Position numbers and translations under genes: made by a program. From FEN-1279 sp964400285 (GTDB lineage Bacteria > Bacteroidota > Ignavibacteria > Tepidaquicellales > Tepidaquicellaceae), in the NCBI GenBank assembly GCA_964400285.1, contig CAYNTK010000001.1, positions 310,001 through 374,000 of the forward strand: a DNA stretch of 64,000 bases. The letters run 5' to 3'. This document shows positions 1 to 8,299 of this stretch, in pieces (positions within the stretch are counted from its first letter, which is position 1; every line of letters starts with the position of its first letter). The notes beneath the pieces were generated by a model. It was not told where the DNA came from. It ran no database searches and worked only from the letters and a program-made list of their open reading frames with translations.

Positions 1-2
1 CT

Positions 3-650
3 CCTGCTAATTATTATTCCTTTATTGTTGGTCCTGATACGACAAAACCTGTAATTACTCATACTCCAATTGGAAATACACCAAAAGCAAATTGGCCTGT
101 AAGTATTAACGCATCAGTGATTGATAACTGTGGTATCGATTCCGTTTGGGTAAGATGGAGAATAAATTCAGGTAACTTTAAACAATTTAAATTGATTAAT
201 ACATCTGGAAATGTTTTTACTGCAATTTTTAATTCTGTACAATCTGAAGTAAATTTACAAGATACAATTCGATACAGAATAATTGCAAAAGATATTTCTT
301 CATATAATAATAAAGATTCGACTCCTTTGTGGAATTTCGTAATAATTCCACCTATTGGTATTAATTCAAATACAGGTTATGTTCCAGAAAAATATTTTTT
401 ATACTATAACTATCCAAACCCCTTCAATCCCATAACACATATAGATTTTGATATTCCAAAACAAGGAATAGTAAAGTTAAAAATATTTGATATTCTTGGT
501 AGGGAAGTAAAGGAATTAGTTAATGAGGTTAAAGTTCCTGGTTCTTATTCTGTTGATTTCTATGCAACAGGATTAACAAGTGGAATATATCTCTACAGGC
601 TAGAATGTAACCGATACATCGAAACAAGAAGATTGGTACTTTTAAAATAA
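3..650 (+). CDS. C-terminal part of a T9SS-sorted secreted protein (5' end outside window)
   Basis: The reading frame is open from base 3 and runs off the left edge, so only the last ~215 residues are seen; the GTG at 117 is probably internal. The visible part has an Ig/FN3-like beta segment (a 'DTTKPVITHTPIGNTP' style linker, then a domain whose strand pattern includes 'SVWVRWRIN') followed by a type A sorting domain of about 80 residues. That domain begins at 'YNYPNPFNP', contains 'LKIFDILGREVKEL' and ends 'RRLVLLK'. In T9SS bacteria this domain directs export across the outer membrane and is then removed or anchored. The catalytic or binding part, if any, lies upstream and cannot be named. 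The gene is followed by a strong terminator. Confidence 0.85.
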   Translation, partial: PANYYSFIVGPDTTKPVITHTPIGNTPKANWPVSINASVIDNCGIDSVWVRWRINSGNFKQFKLINTSGNVFTAIFNSVQSEVNLQDTIRYRIIAKDISSYNNKDSTPLWNFVIIPPIGINSNTGYVPEKYFLYYNYPNPFNPITHIDFDIPKQGIVKLKIFDILGREVKELVNEVKVPGSYSVDFYATGLTSGIYLYRLECNRYIETRRLVLLK

Positions 651-680
651 TTTTTATTTTTAAAATATTATTCTAATCAA

Positions 681-704
681 AAAACCCCGACTTTTCGGGG
701 TTTT
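681..704. terminator. Bidirectional intrinsic terminator
   Basis: A perfect 10-bp stem (AAAACCCCGA / TCGGGGTTTT) closes a four-base CTTT loop. T-rich tracts follow on both strands, so it can end the T9SS cargo gene on the plus strand and the TPR-sppA-HU-mS38-like operon on the minus strand. The GC core in an otherwise AT-rich gap makes this the clearest terminator in the window. Confidence 0.9.
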
Positions 705-722
705 AATTTTTAAAAAAAGATT

Positions 723-818
723 TTATCTTATACGTTTTTTATGTCTGTTTTTGCGTAGTCTTTTTTTCCTTTTATGGGTTGACATTTTAGCCCGTTTTCT
801 TTTCTTACCACAAGGCAT
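723..818 (-). CDS. AURKAIP1/COX24 (mS38-like) small basic ribosomal protein, 31 aa
   Basis: A 31-codon frame starting 'MPCGKKRKRAKMSTHKRKKR' and ending in RIR. Over half the residues are Lys or Arg. The pattern 'KMxTHKRKKRLRKNRHKK' is the signature of the AURKAIP1/COX24 domain family (PF08213), whose mitochondrial member mS38 is a small-subunit ribosomal protein; bacterial versions of about 30-40 residues are annotated across Bacteroidota. A Shine-Dalgarno AAAGGAGA lies about 12 bases upstream of the ATG (830-836). It is the last gene of a leftward operon after the HU gene and sits just before the terminator. Family membership is well supported by sequence; the ribosomal role is inferred from the family. 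Confidence 0.82.
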   Translation of the reverse strand: MPCGKKRKRAKMSTHKRKKRLRKNRHKKRIR

Positions 819-840
819 TAAACAGATTTCTCCTTTCTGG

Positions 841-1131
841 TTATTTTTTTGTTAAACTCTCTTGAACTATTTTTTTAAATTCTTTAGAAACTTTGAATTT
901 TGGAATAAATCTCTTCTGTAATTCGATAGTTTCACCTGTTTTTGGATTTCTTGCTTTGCGAGGTTCACGTATTAAATTTTTAAACGTACCAAATCCTCGA
1001 ATTTCGATTGAATCGTTTTCGCTTAGGCATTCTATTATGGTACTAATAAATCCTTCAATAACAATCTCTGTTTCCTTTTTACTTATTCCGGTTGCCTCCG
1101 ATATTTTTGCTGCAATTTGTGCTCTTGTCAT
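841..1131 (-). CDS. HU/IHF family DNA-binding protein
   Basis: A 96-residue protein with the normal HU length and layout: the N-terminal helices begin 'MTRAQIAAKISEATGISKKE', followed by 'IEIRGFGTFKN' and the DNA-binding beta-arm. The arm carries the family hallmark 'RKARNPKTGE' with the conserved Arg-Asn-Pro that intercalates into the minor groove. Such proteins bend and compact DNA as dimers. The gene lies 4 bases after sppA and 22 bases before the mS38-like gene, so it is probably co-transcribed with both. Whether it behaves as HU or IHF cannot be told from sequence alone. Confidence 0.93.
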   Translation of the reverse strand: MTRAQIAAKISEATGISKKETEIVIEGFISTIIECLSENDSIEIRGFGTFKNLIREPRKARNPKTGETIELQKRFIPKFKVSKEFKKIVQESLTKK

Positions 1132-1135
1132 AGTT

Positions 1136-2092
1136 TTATTTCTCGAATTTATATTGTAAAATTGGTTTATTCAAATATTCTTCTTCAATTTGTTTTCTTA
1201 AACCTAAAATTCCAATATTATTTAAATTTTCAATAAATAAATCAAGAATATTATTTTTTTGTTTTTCTCTTACGATAACAGGTTCACCCTCAATATTTGC
1301 AAACTTACAGGCAATATTTATTGCATCTTCATAAGTACCGAGTGTATCTACTAATTTTAGTTTTAGAGATTGCCTACCAGTAAATACTCTGCCGTTAGCG
1401 ATCAATTTCAAAGAATCCATTTCTATTTTTCTTTCTTTCGATACTAATTCCAGAAACTGCTGATAGTCGTCGTCAATAATTTCCTGAAAATATGCTATAT
1501 CATCTTGATTAACATCTCTTAAAGGATTTCCAGCATCTTTTAATTTTCCGCTTTTAATAGTAACATCTTTAATTCCGATTTTTTCAGCGAGTTCTTTCAT
1601 AGTGATAAAATTAGCAATCACGCCAATGCTGCCAACAACAGAACCCGGATTGGAAACAATGTATGAGCCGCCGCAGGCAGTCATATATGCCCCGCTTGCA
1701 CCTATTGAGCCAATGGAAATAATTACTGGTTTACCTTCATCTCTTGTTTTTCTAACAGCTTCATACATTTCCTGAGATGCGGCAACACCACCACCAGGGG
1801 AATTAATTCTTAAAACGATGGCTTTAATAGATTTATCTTCTCTATATCTTTTGAATTGTCTTACAATTGGTTCAGAAGAGTAAATAGTATAATCTAACTC
1901 AACAATTGCGATTTTCTGATTACCTCTTCCAGTTACTTCATATTGGAATTTTTTTTCACCAGTAGAGGAGATAGATTTAGCAAAGAAAATAAATGCAACA
2001 CCAACGAAAATACCAACTAAAAGAATTAAGGAAATAAATATTCCCCAAAACCATTTCCAACCAGAAGATTTTTTATTTGTTTCGGTTTGCAT
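1136..2092 (-). CDS. sppA: Signal peptide peptidase SppA (S49 family)
   Basis: Membrane-bound serine protease that degrades cleaved signal peptides. A single N-terminal transmembrane helix lies at residues ~14-37. The single-domain (36K-type) S49 core follows, with 'INSPGGG' at 96-102, the catalytic serine S133 in 'GSIGASGAYMTA', and the general-base lysine at K185 in 'IKSGKLKDAG'. The Ser-to-Lys spacing of 52 residues matches the Bacillus SppA Ser/Lys dyad. At 318 residues it is the short, tetramer-octamer-forming type rather than the double-length E. coli enzyme. It lies 2 bases after the TPR lipoprotein gene, in the same operon as the HU-family gene. Confidence 0.93.
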   Translation of the reverse strand: MQTETNKKSSGWKWFWGIFISLILLVGIFVGVAFIFFAKSISSTGEKKFQYEVTGRGNQKIAIVELDYTIYSSEPIVRQFKRYREDKSIKAIVLRINSPGGGVAASQEMYEAVRKTRDEGKPVIISIGSIGASGAYMTACGGSYIVSNPGSVVGSIGVIANFITMKELAEKIGIKDVTIKSGKLKDAGNPLRDVNQDDIAYFQEIIDDDYQQFLELVSKERKIEMDSLKLIANGRVFTGRQSLKLKLVDTLGTYEDAINIACKFANIEGEPVIVREKQKNNILDLFIENLNNIGILGLRKQIEEEYLNKPILQYKFEK

Positions 2093-2094
2093 TT

Positions 2095-3030
2095 TTATTT
2101 TTTATCTGATAATTCCTGTTTTTTCTTTAATGCATCTTGAGCTTTGTCTGACATACCTAACGCATCATAAGCATTATACAATATTTCGTAAGAATTTACG
2201 AGTATAGCGTTATCTTTAGAAGAAGCTACTAAAGGTTCTAAGATATTTACAGCTTCTTTTAAGTTAGGTTTATAATCGCCTTTATTTTCAGCGGCAATTT
2301 TAGTAGCAATTTGGTAATTTGCAAAACCTATATTAAACACAGAATTTTCGTAATAAGTGTTATCTTTTGGGAGATAAGGGATTTCAGTTGCTTTTTTGAA
2401 AATTTCGATAGCTTTATCCCATTGCTCAACTTCTCTGGATTTCATACCCGATTGATACAAAATTCTTGCAACCATAATAGCATCTTCTTTACTTTTCGAT
2501 TTACCAAGAATGCTTTCATACATCATTAAAGCACTATCGGATTTTCCGAGATATGCATAACAATCACCCATCATTTGATAAGAGGCAATGCTATCGGGAG
2601 TAATGCTTGCACAGGATTTAAAATAATGTAAAGCGTCGTTAAAATTTCTTGTGGCACCGACTGAATCTTTTCTACCGAGACTTTTTGTTCCACCATTAAA
2701 AGCATTTATACCTGCATTATATTTATCAATCCAGTAATTTCTAATATAATCTGCGAATTTATTAGAGATTGAAAGTGATGTTTGGAAAGAAGTTTTAGCT
2801 TCTTCGAATTTTCCCAATTCAATTTGTGAGTAACCAAGCATATACCAACCTTCGGCATCGGTTTTATCAATTTGTAAACCTTTTTTTAATTCGGCTTCTG
2901 CCTTAACAAAATCTTTTTGTTGGTATGCCAATTTGCCAGTGGTTAATTCTGCAGATGTGCACCCTAAAAAATAAACTGATATAACAATAATAAATGCTGA
3001 AACTACAAATTTACTGAAAAAATGTTTCAT
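2095..3030 (-). CDS. TPR-repeat lipoprotein
   Basis: A 311-residue protein with a lipoprotein signal: a hydrophobic stretch ending 'VYFLGC', with the cysteine to be lipidated. TPR repeats follow (for example 'AEGWYMLGYSQIELGKFEEA', then repeats near residues 140-185 and 200-250). The frame can be extended to a TTG at 3048, but the ATG at 3030 is preferred because a GAGGA ribosome site (3042-3046) sits about 12 bases ahead of it, overlapping that TTG. TPR lipoproteins usually act as scaffolds at the periplasmic or outer membrane face; no partner can be named. It is the first gene of the operon with sppA. Confidence 0.8.
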   Translation of the reverse strand: MKHFFSKFVVSAFIIVISVYFLGCTSAELTTGKLAYQQKDFVKAEAELKKGLQIDKTDAEGWYMLGYSQIELGKFEEAKTSFQTSLSISNKFADYIRNYWIDKYNAGINAFNGGTKSLGRKDSVGATRNFNDALHYFKSCASITPDSIASYQMMGDCYAYLGKSDSALMMYESILGKSKSKEDAIMVARILYQSGMKSREVEQWDKAIEIFKKATEIPYLPKDNTYYENSVFNIGFANYQIATKIAAENKGDYKPNLKEAVNILEPLVASSKDNAILVNSYEILYNAYDALGMSDKAQDALKKKQELSDKK

Positions 3031-3251
3031 AACTATATTTTTCCTCAAAAATTAATTTTATAAAATTTTATTAATATACTGAAAAAAATATTGTTATTCA
3101 ATTAAACTATTTTTGCATATATCCTTCGTAAGTTATTTATTTTTTTGATAATTTGATATTTTAAGAAATTTTTGAAGACAGTAATTTTTACACTAAAATT
3201 ATCGTATTAATTTATTAAATTTTATGATATTATAGTCTATAGTATTAATTT

Positions 3252-4235
3252 ATGGTTAAGAAAATAATAATACTGGGGGTATCATTAATATTACTATTTT
3301 TTTTGTTTAATTATGTAATAATGCCTTGGTATGTGAAACATAGTTCATTAGTTAAAGTGCCAAATGTAGTAGGGTTACAATTTAATGAAGCGAAAAAAGT
3401 ATTGGAAAATTCGGGATTAGATGTGAAACAGGGAGATATACGATATGATGAAAGCAAACCAATTGGGTTAGTAATGGACCAGAATCCACCAGTTGACCAA
3501 ATGGTAAAAAACGGGAGAAGAATTTATTTAACAGTATGCGGAGGAGAGCAGTTGGTCGAGGTTCCAAAATTGATTGGGCGAACATTAAGAGATGCAAAAT
3601 TCACACTCGAGCAGAGAAACTTACAAGTTGGAGAAATAGTTAAAAAATTCTCAAATGAATATCCAGAAGATGTGATAATATCACAGGTAATTCAGCCTGG
3701 AAGTAAGATAAAAAAATTATCGAGAGTCGATTTAATCGTAAGTAACGGGCAACAAGTGGGAGATATAATAATACCGAATGTAATAGGGAAAAAACTTGAA
3801 GAAGCACGAAAAATACTTGAAGAGAAGAAGTTAAAAGTTGGTAAGATAACGTATCAGGCGAGTGATTTACCTGCTGGACAGATAATAGACCAATATCCAC
3901 AGAAAGATAAATCAGCGAAAGAGAATACGCCAATAGAGTTATTTATAGCGAAAAAACGTAAAATAGAGAATGAAGTACAGGAAGTAAGTAGTGAGACACA
4001 AAATGATAATGGAAAAAAAGGAGCGGAGAAGATAAAAGCGGAAGAAAAGCTCGAGAAAGAAAAGAAAGAAAAGACAGAAAAAGATTTGCAGAAGGATAAA
4101 AAAGAAGTAGAAAAACCAAAGGAGAAACCTGATAAGGAAAAACCAAAAGAAAAACAAACAGAAAAAGATAAAACGGATAAGCAGAAAGAAAATACTAAAG
4201 AAAAAACCGATACAAAACAAAAGGAAAAAAAATAA
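3252..4235 (+). CDS. Membrane-anchored triple-PASTA protein with a Lys/Glu tail
   Basis: 327 residues. There is one transmembrane helix (~4-24), then three PASTA domains at roughly 33-97, 101-166 and 171-233. Each opens with the usual 'VPNVVGLQFNEAKKVLE'-like segment and closes with 'DQNPP', 'SQVIQPG' or 'DQYPQK'. A ~90-residue tail follows (235-327) of almost only K, E, P, D and T. PASTA domains bind peptidoglycan fragments or act as periplasmic spacers. No kinase domain is present here, unlike PknB/StkP. The stop codon shares one base with the rpe start (TAATG), so the two are translationally coupled. The low-complexity tail produces long false frames on the other strand. Confidence 0.88.
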   Translation: MVKKIIILGVSLILLFFLFNYVIMPWYVKHSSLVKVPNVVGLQFNEAKKVLENSGLDVKQGDIRYDESKPIGLVMDQNPPVDQMVKNGRRIYLTVCGGEQLVEVPKLIGRTLRDAKFTLEQRNLQVGEIVKKFSNEYPEDVIISQVIQPGSKIKKLSRVDLIVSNGQQVGDIIIPNVIGKKLEEARKILEEKKLKVGKITYQASDLPAGQIIDQYPQKDKSAKENTPIELFIAKKRKIENEVQEVSSETQNDNGKKGAEKIKAEEKLEKEKKEKTEKDLQKDKKEVEKPKEKPDKEKPKEKQTEKDKTDKQKENTKEKTDTKQKEKK

Positions 4236-4891
4236 TGAAAAAATTATTATGTCCATCAATACTTTCGGCTGATTTTTCAAGATTAAAAGAAGAAATAAAA
4301 GCTGTTGAAATAGGAGGAGCAGCTGTAATTCATTGCGATATAATGGATGGGCATTTTGTTCCTAATATTACATTTGGGCCTGATGTAGTAAAGAAAATAA
4401 ACGAAATTACTGATTTACCTTTAGATGTTCATTTGATGATTGATTCACCCGAGCAATACATAAAGAATTTTTATGAATCAGGCGCAGATTATATTTCTGT
4501 TCATATAGAAAATAATATTCATTTAAACAGATTAATCAATTATATAAAAAGTTTTGGAATAAAAGCGGGTGTAGCGTTGAATCCTTCGACACCAGTCGAA
4601 ATGCTAAGTGAAATTATATATGATGTCGATTTCGTTTTGATTATGAGTGTTAATCCTGGATTTGGTGGGCAAAAATTTATAAAAAATTCGATAGATAAGG
4701 TAAAAAAGTTAAAAAGTATCATTCAGCAAAAGAATCTAAATTGTTTAATTCAGGTGGATGGAGGAATTGGCGAAGAAAATATTAAGGTATTAGCAGATGC
4801 TGGAGTAGATATGCTTGTATGTGGAGCTTCAATTTTTAAATCAAAAGATAAAACAGAAACGTCAAAAAGATTGAAAAGCTTAATTAATTAG
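4235..4891 (+). CDS. rpe: Ribulose-phosphate 3-epimerase
   Basis: TIM-barrel metalloenzyme that interconverts ribulose-5-phosphate and xylulose-5-phosphate in the pentose phosphate pathway. The 218-residue protein is normal length and holds all family blocks: 'PSILSADFSRL', metal-ligand block 'HCDIMDGHFVPNITFGP', 'DVHLMI', 'VALNPSTP', 'MSVNPGFGGQKF' and the phosphate-binding 'VDGGI' and 'LVCGASIF' near the C terminus. It is translationally coupled to the PASTA gene upstream and followed 21 bases later by the NAD(P)HX repair gene. Confidence 0.97.
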   Translation: MKKLLCPSILSADFSRLKEEIKAVEIGGAAVIHCDIMDGHFVPNITFGPDVVKKINEITDLPLDVHLMIDSPEQYIKNFYESGADYISVHIENNIHLNRLINYIKSFGIKAGVALNPSTPVEMLSEIIYDVDFVLIMSVNPGFGGQKFIKNSIDKVKKLKSIIQQKNLNCLIQVDGGIGEENIKVLADAGVDMLVCGASIFKSKDKTETSKRLKSLIN

Positions 4892-4912
4892 CAAATAGAT
4901 TATTAAATAATA

Positions 4913-6466
4913 ATGAAAAGTGTATTTTTCAATTCAGAGGTATTAGAAGCAGAAAAAAAGATTATAAATGCTTTAAGCATACCATCGCTAATATTAATGG
5001 AAAATGCAGGAGCAAATTCGGCGGATTTTATCTTTGATTTTTTAAAAAAAGAAAAGTTCGAAAATATTGTAATATTATCGGGTAAAGGAAACAATGCAGG
5101 AGATGGTCTTGTAATAGCTCGACATCTTGCAAACAAAAATATTAAATCTAATATTTTATTATTATATCCCGAAGACGAGTTTAAAGGAGATGCTTTAACA
5201 AATTACAATATAGCAAAAAATATTGGGGATAAGGTTAATGTAATCCAAAAGGAAGAGGTGGAAGAATTTATTGAAAATAATTGTAAATCAAATTCTTTAA
5301 TCGTAGATGCAGTATTTGGTATAGGATTTAAAGGAGAACTCGAGGAAAGAATAAAAGATATTTTTAAAAAAATTAATAAGATAAAAAACAAAAAAATTAT
5401 TGCAATAGATACAGTAAGTGGATTAAAGAATCATTATGAAAGAGATGAATATCTTATAGCAGATTATACATTGACAATGGGGATTAAAAAATTCAATTTA
5501 CTATTCGATATAGGCAGGGAAGTTAGCGGAAAAATTATTCCGATGAATATTGGAATAGAGAGCAGTGAATTCGATAAATATAATTCGAGAAAGATTTATG
5601 AATTTTTTAAGGAAGATATTAAAGACGTAATACCCAAAAGAAAAATAAATTCAAATAAATATACAAACGGGAAGCTGTTTATAGTATCGGGTTCTTCAGG
5701 ATTTTCAGGAGCATCTTATTTATGCTCTTTATCAGCTTTGAAAATAGGATGTGGTGCTGTAATTCTTGGTATTCCAGAATCTCTAAATCCGATAATGGAA
5801 GCAAAAACGACAGAGGTGATAACATTACCACTTCAGGAAACAGATGAACAGACATTATCAGGATTTTCATACAATAAAATAATTGAGAAATTAAAATGGT
5901 GTAACGCAGCATTAATTGGACCGGGTATAGGAAGAAACCAAGAAACACTTTCATTAGTAAGAAGGATTGTTGAAGAAAATGACTTTCCAATGGTAATAGA
6001 TGCAGACGGAATATTTGCATTTAAAGATAATTTGGATTTATTGAAAAAACAAAATAACAAAATTATAATTACACCTCATTATGGAGAATTTTCAAATTTA
6101 ACAGGTTATTCTCTCGACGATATTAAAAGAAATTTATATGAAATTTCGAAAGAGTTTGCACGAAAATATAATATTATACTTGTTCTAAAAAATTCCCCAA
6201 CGATAATAACGGACGGGGATAGCTTTTATATCAACACAACAGGTAGGGAAAATTTAGCAACGATAGGTAGTGGTGATGTGCTTTCGGGAATAATTGCGGG
6301 AATACTTGCTCAAAATAAAAATCCATTAAGAAGTTCTCTTGCAGGTGTATACATTCACGGTAGGTGTGGTGATATATTGTATGAAAAATCAGGTGCAAGT
6401 TCGACAATAGCATCTGAATTGATTTATGAAATTCAAAATGTAAAGGGTGAATTATTAAAAGGTTGA
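4913..6466 (+). CDS. nnr: Bifunctional NAD(P)H-hydrate epimerase/dehydratase
   Basis: Repairs damaged NAD(P)HX. The N-terminal YjeF_N/NnrE domain (~1-215) epimerises R- and S-hydrates; it has 'LMENAGANSADF' and the nucleotide loop 'GKGNNAGDGLVIARHL'. The C-terminal ribokinase-like NnrD domain (~235-510) dehydrates the S form using a nucleotide cofactor; it has 'ALIGPGIGR', 'VIDADGIF', 'ITPHYGEF' and 'IGSGDVLSGIIAG'. The total of 517 residues is typical of the fused form. The ATG at 4913 follows rpe by 21 bases. The stop overlaps the TTG start of the next gene (TTGA). Confidence 0.95.
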   Translation: MKSVFFNSEVLEAEKKIINALSIPSLILMENAGANSADFIFDFLKKEKFENIVILSGKGNNAGDGLVIARHLANKNIKSNILLLYPEDEFKGDALTNYNIAKNIGDKVNVIQKEEVEEFIENNCKSNSLIVDAVFGIGFKGELEERIKDIFKKINKIKNKKIIAIDTVSGLKNHYERDEYLIADYTLTMGIKKFNLLFDIGREVSGKIIPMNIGIESSEFDKYNSRKIYEFFKEDIKDVIPKRKINSNKYTNGKLFIVSGSSGFSGASYLCSLSALKIGCGAVILGIPESLNPIMEAKTTEVITLPLQETDEQTLSGFSYNKIIEKLKWCNAALIGPGIGRNQETLSLVRRIVEENDFPMVIDADGIFAFKDNLDLLKKQNNKIIITPHYGEFSNLTGYSLDDIKRNLYEISKEFARKYNIILVLKNSPTIITDGDSFYINTTGRENLATIGSGDVLSGIIAGILAQNKNPLRSSLAGVYIHGRCGDILYEKSGASSTIASELIYEIQNVKGELLKG

Positions 6467-6882
6467 GTTCAAAATTAAAATATCATCTTCCGAGCATATT
6501 ATTATGTATTGGTATTTTTATTGCATCATCTTTCCCGACAGATGCTTATCCGAAGATAGAATTTGAATTAAGCGATAAAATAATTCACTTAGTAATTTAT
6601 TTTATACTTTTTTTTGCTTTTTATTATTCATTAAGTAATCAAGATAAATTTATATTACTTAAAAAGTATTCTTTAATTGCATCTTTGTTATTTACAGCTT
6701 TTTACGGAGCTACTGATGAATTTCATCAATATTTTGTAGTGGGGAGGGAATGCGATTTTGGTGATTGGGTTGCAGATTTTATTGGTGGTTTGTTCGGTCT
6801 TATTGTATTAGTAATATATAATAAATTTTCAAAAGATAAAAAAAATAATCCGATAAATATAACTTATGATACAACTAAATGA
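6463..6882 (+). CDS. VanZ-like family membrane protein
   Basis: 139 residues with about four predicted membrane helices. It carries the VanZ family signature: 'DKIIHLVIYFILFF' near residue 40 and 'DEFHQYFVVGRECDFGDWV' near residue 85, ending in 'DFIGG'. Family members include the teicoplanin-resistance accessory VanZ, but most chromosomal copies have no assigned role. The likely start is TTG at 6463, which overlaps the nnr stop; no better start is available because the first helix begins a few residues later. The 3' end overlaps the nuoN start by 17 bases. Confidence 0.8.
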   Translation: MSSKLKYHLPSILLCIGIFIASSFPTDAYPKIEFELSDKIIHLVIYFILFFAFYYSLSNQDKFILLKKYSLIASLLFTAFYGATDEFHQYFVVGRECDFGDWVADFIGGLFGLIVLVIYNKFSKDKKNNPINITYDTTK

Positions 6883-8299
6883 ACTAAATAATATTTTACC
6901 GATATTAGTAATAACTGCAGGTGTTATAATTACGATATTATTAGAGATAATATTTAAGAACAAATTTATAATATATCTGACAAGTATTATTACGGTGATA
7001 GTTGCAATAGTAACATCATTTCTTTTGCAAAATAAAGAAATATTTTTACTTGGAGATTTGCTGAAAGTAAATATTATGAATGTAACTTTTTCAATTATAA
7101 TACTATTTGCGGCATTATTGACGTTTGTATCTTCAAAATCGTATCTCGAAGATGAAGGAATAAATTTCGGTGAATATTATATAATTGTTTTGAGTTCATT
7201 GCTTGGAATGTTACTAATGATTTTTGCTAACGATTTAATAATAATATTTATCGGGCTTGAGACGATGTCAATTTGTTTTTATATATTGGTTGGATTTTTG
7301 AGAAAGAGGATTAAATCGAATGAAGGAGCTTTGAAATATTTTTTACTTGGAGCATTTATTTCAGGGTTTTTGCTTTACGGTATTTCTTTAATGTATGGAG
7401 TTACAGGCTCGACGAAAATCTCGGTATATTTATCTACTGTTGGCATAATCAAGAATCCTGTTTTTATAATAGGTATGGTACTTTTTGCAATAGGTTTATT
7501 TTTTAAAATGGGAGTATTTCCTTTTCAGATGTGGGTTCCCGATGTATATGAAGGTGCACCAACAGTAGTTACGGGATTGATGTCAACTTCAGGAAAAATT
7601 GCGGCAGTTGGAACTATTGTTCCGATAATTTTTTTATTGAATATCACAGATTTTAAAGTTCTTATTGCAGTTGTTTCAGTTTTAACAATGTTATTTGGGA
7701 ATGTTATTGCACTTGCACAAACGAGCATAAAAAGATTACTTGCATACTCTTCGATTGCGAGTGCGGGATATATATTGGTTGGTGTTGCATCTTTAGATGA
7801 ATTAGCATTAAGAGGTATTGCATTTTATTTAGCAGCTTATGTATTTATGCAACTTGGTTCATTTCTTATTGTTGCTATTTATGAAACAAATTCAAAAGAT
7901 AAAACGGATTTTAATTTAATATATTTTGAAGATTATAAAGGATTGGCAAAAAGAAATCCGATGATTGGGATATTTTTTACAATTTTTCTGCTATCATTAG
8001 CAGGGATTCCACCGCTTGCAGGGTTTTGGGGAAAATATTATTTATTTTATTTTGCGATTAAATCGAATTTAATCTGGCTATCTATCGTTGCGATATTATT
8101 AAGTCTTGTTTCACTATACTATTATTTAAAGATTATAGTTTATATGTGGTTTATGGAGCCATCGGAAATATTATCCAATCAAAAAATTTCATTTAATATA
8201 TATGGTAAGATATCTGTAATTACTGCAATTGTAGGGACATTAGTTTTTGGTTTTTATCCAAATTTATTTTTTATGATTTTCAAATTAGTTTTGAAATAA
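6866..8299 (+). CDS. nuoN: NADH-quinone oxidoreductase subunit N
   Basis: Antiporter-like proton-pumping subunit of respiratory complex I. 477 residues with about 14 membrane helices. Conserved charged positions of the family are visible: Glu in 'FIGLETMSICFYILVG', Lys in 'FKMGVFPFQMWVPDVYEGAP', Lys in 'KRLLAYSSIASAGYILVG', and the discontinuous C-terminal helix with 'GIPPLAGFWGKYYLF'. NuoN is normally last in a nuo operon after nuoL and nuoM, but no other complex I gene is present here. It sits between a vanZ-like gene and a beta-propeller gene, overlapping the former by 17 bases. Confidence 0.93.
   Translation: MIQLNELNNILPILVITAGVIITILLEIIFKNKFIIYLTSIITVIVAIVTSFLLQNKEIFLLGDLLKVNIMNVTFSIIILFAALLTFVSSKSYLEDEGINFGEYYIIVLSSLLGMLLMIFANDLIIIFIGLETMSICFYILVGFLRKRIKSNEGALKYFLLGAFISGFLLYGISLMYGVTGSTKISVYLSTVGIIKNPVFIIGMVLFAIGLFFKMGVFPFQMWVPDVYEGAPTVVTGLMSTSGKIAAVGTIVPIIFLLNITDFKVLIAVVSVLTMLFGNVIALAQTSIKRLLAYSSIASAGYILVGVASLDELALRGIAFYLAAYVFMQLGSFLIVAIYETNSKDKTDFNLIYFEDYKGLAKRNPMIGIFFTIFLLSLAGIPPLAGFWGKYYLFYFAIKSNLIWLSIVAILLSLVSLYYYLKIIVYMWFMEPSEILSNQKISFNIYGKISVITAIVGTLVFGFYPNLFFMIFKLVLK

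Noticed and set aside
3031..3048. TTG start of the TPR lipoprotein
   Set aside because: The region holds a GAGGA ribosome site for the ATG at 3030, which also gives a better lipoprotein signal.
3939..4280. Long Phe/Leu-rich frame on the minus strand
   Set aside because: It is the complement of the Lys/Glu-rich tail of the PASTA protein; AAA/GAA-rich codons give TTT/TTC frames without stops.
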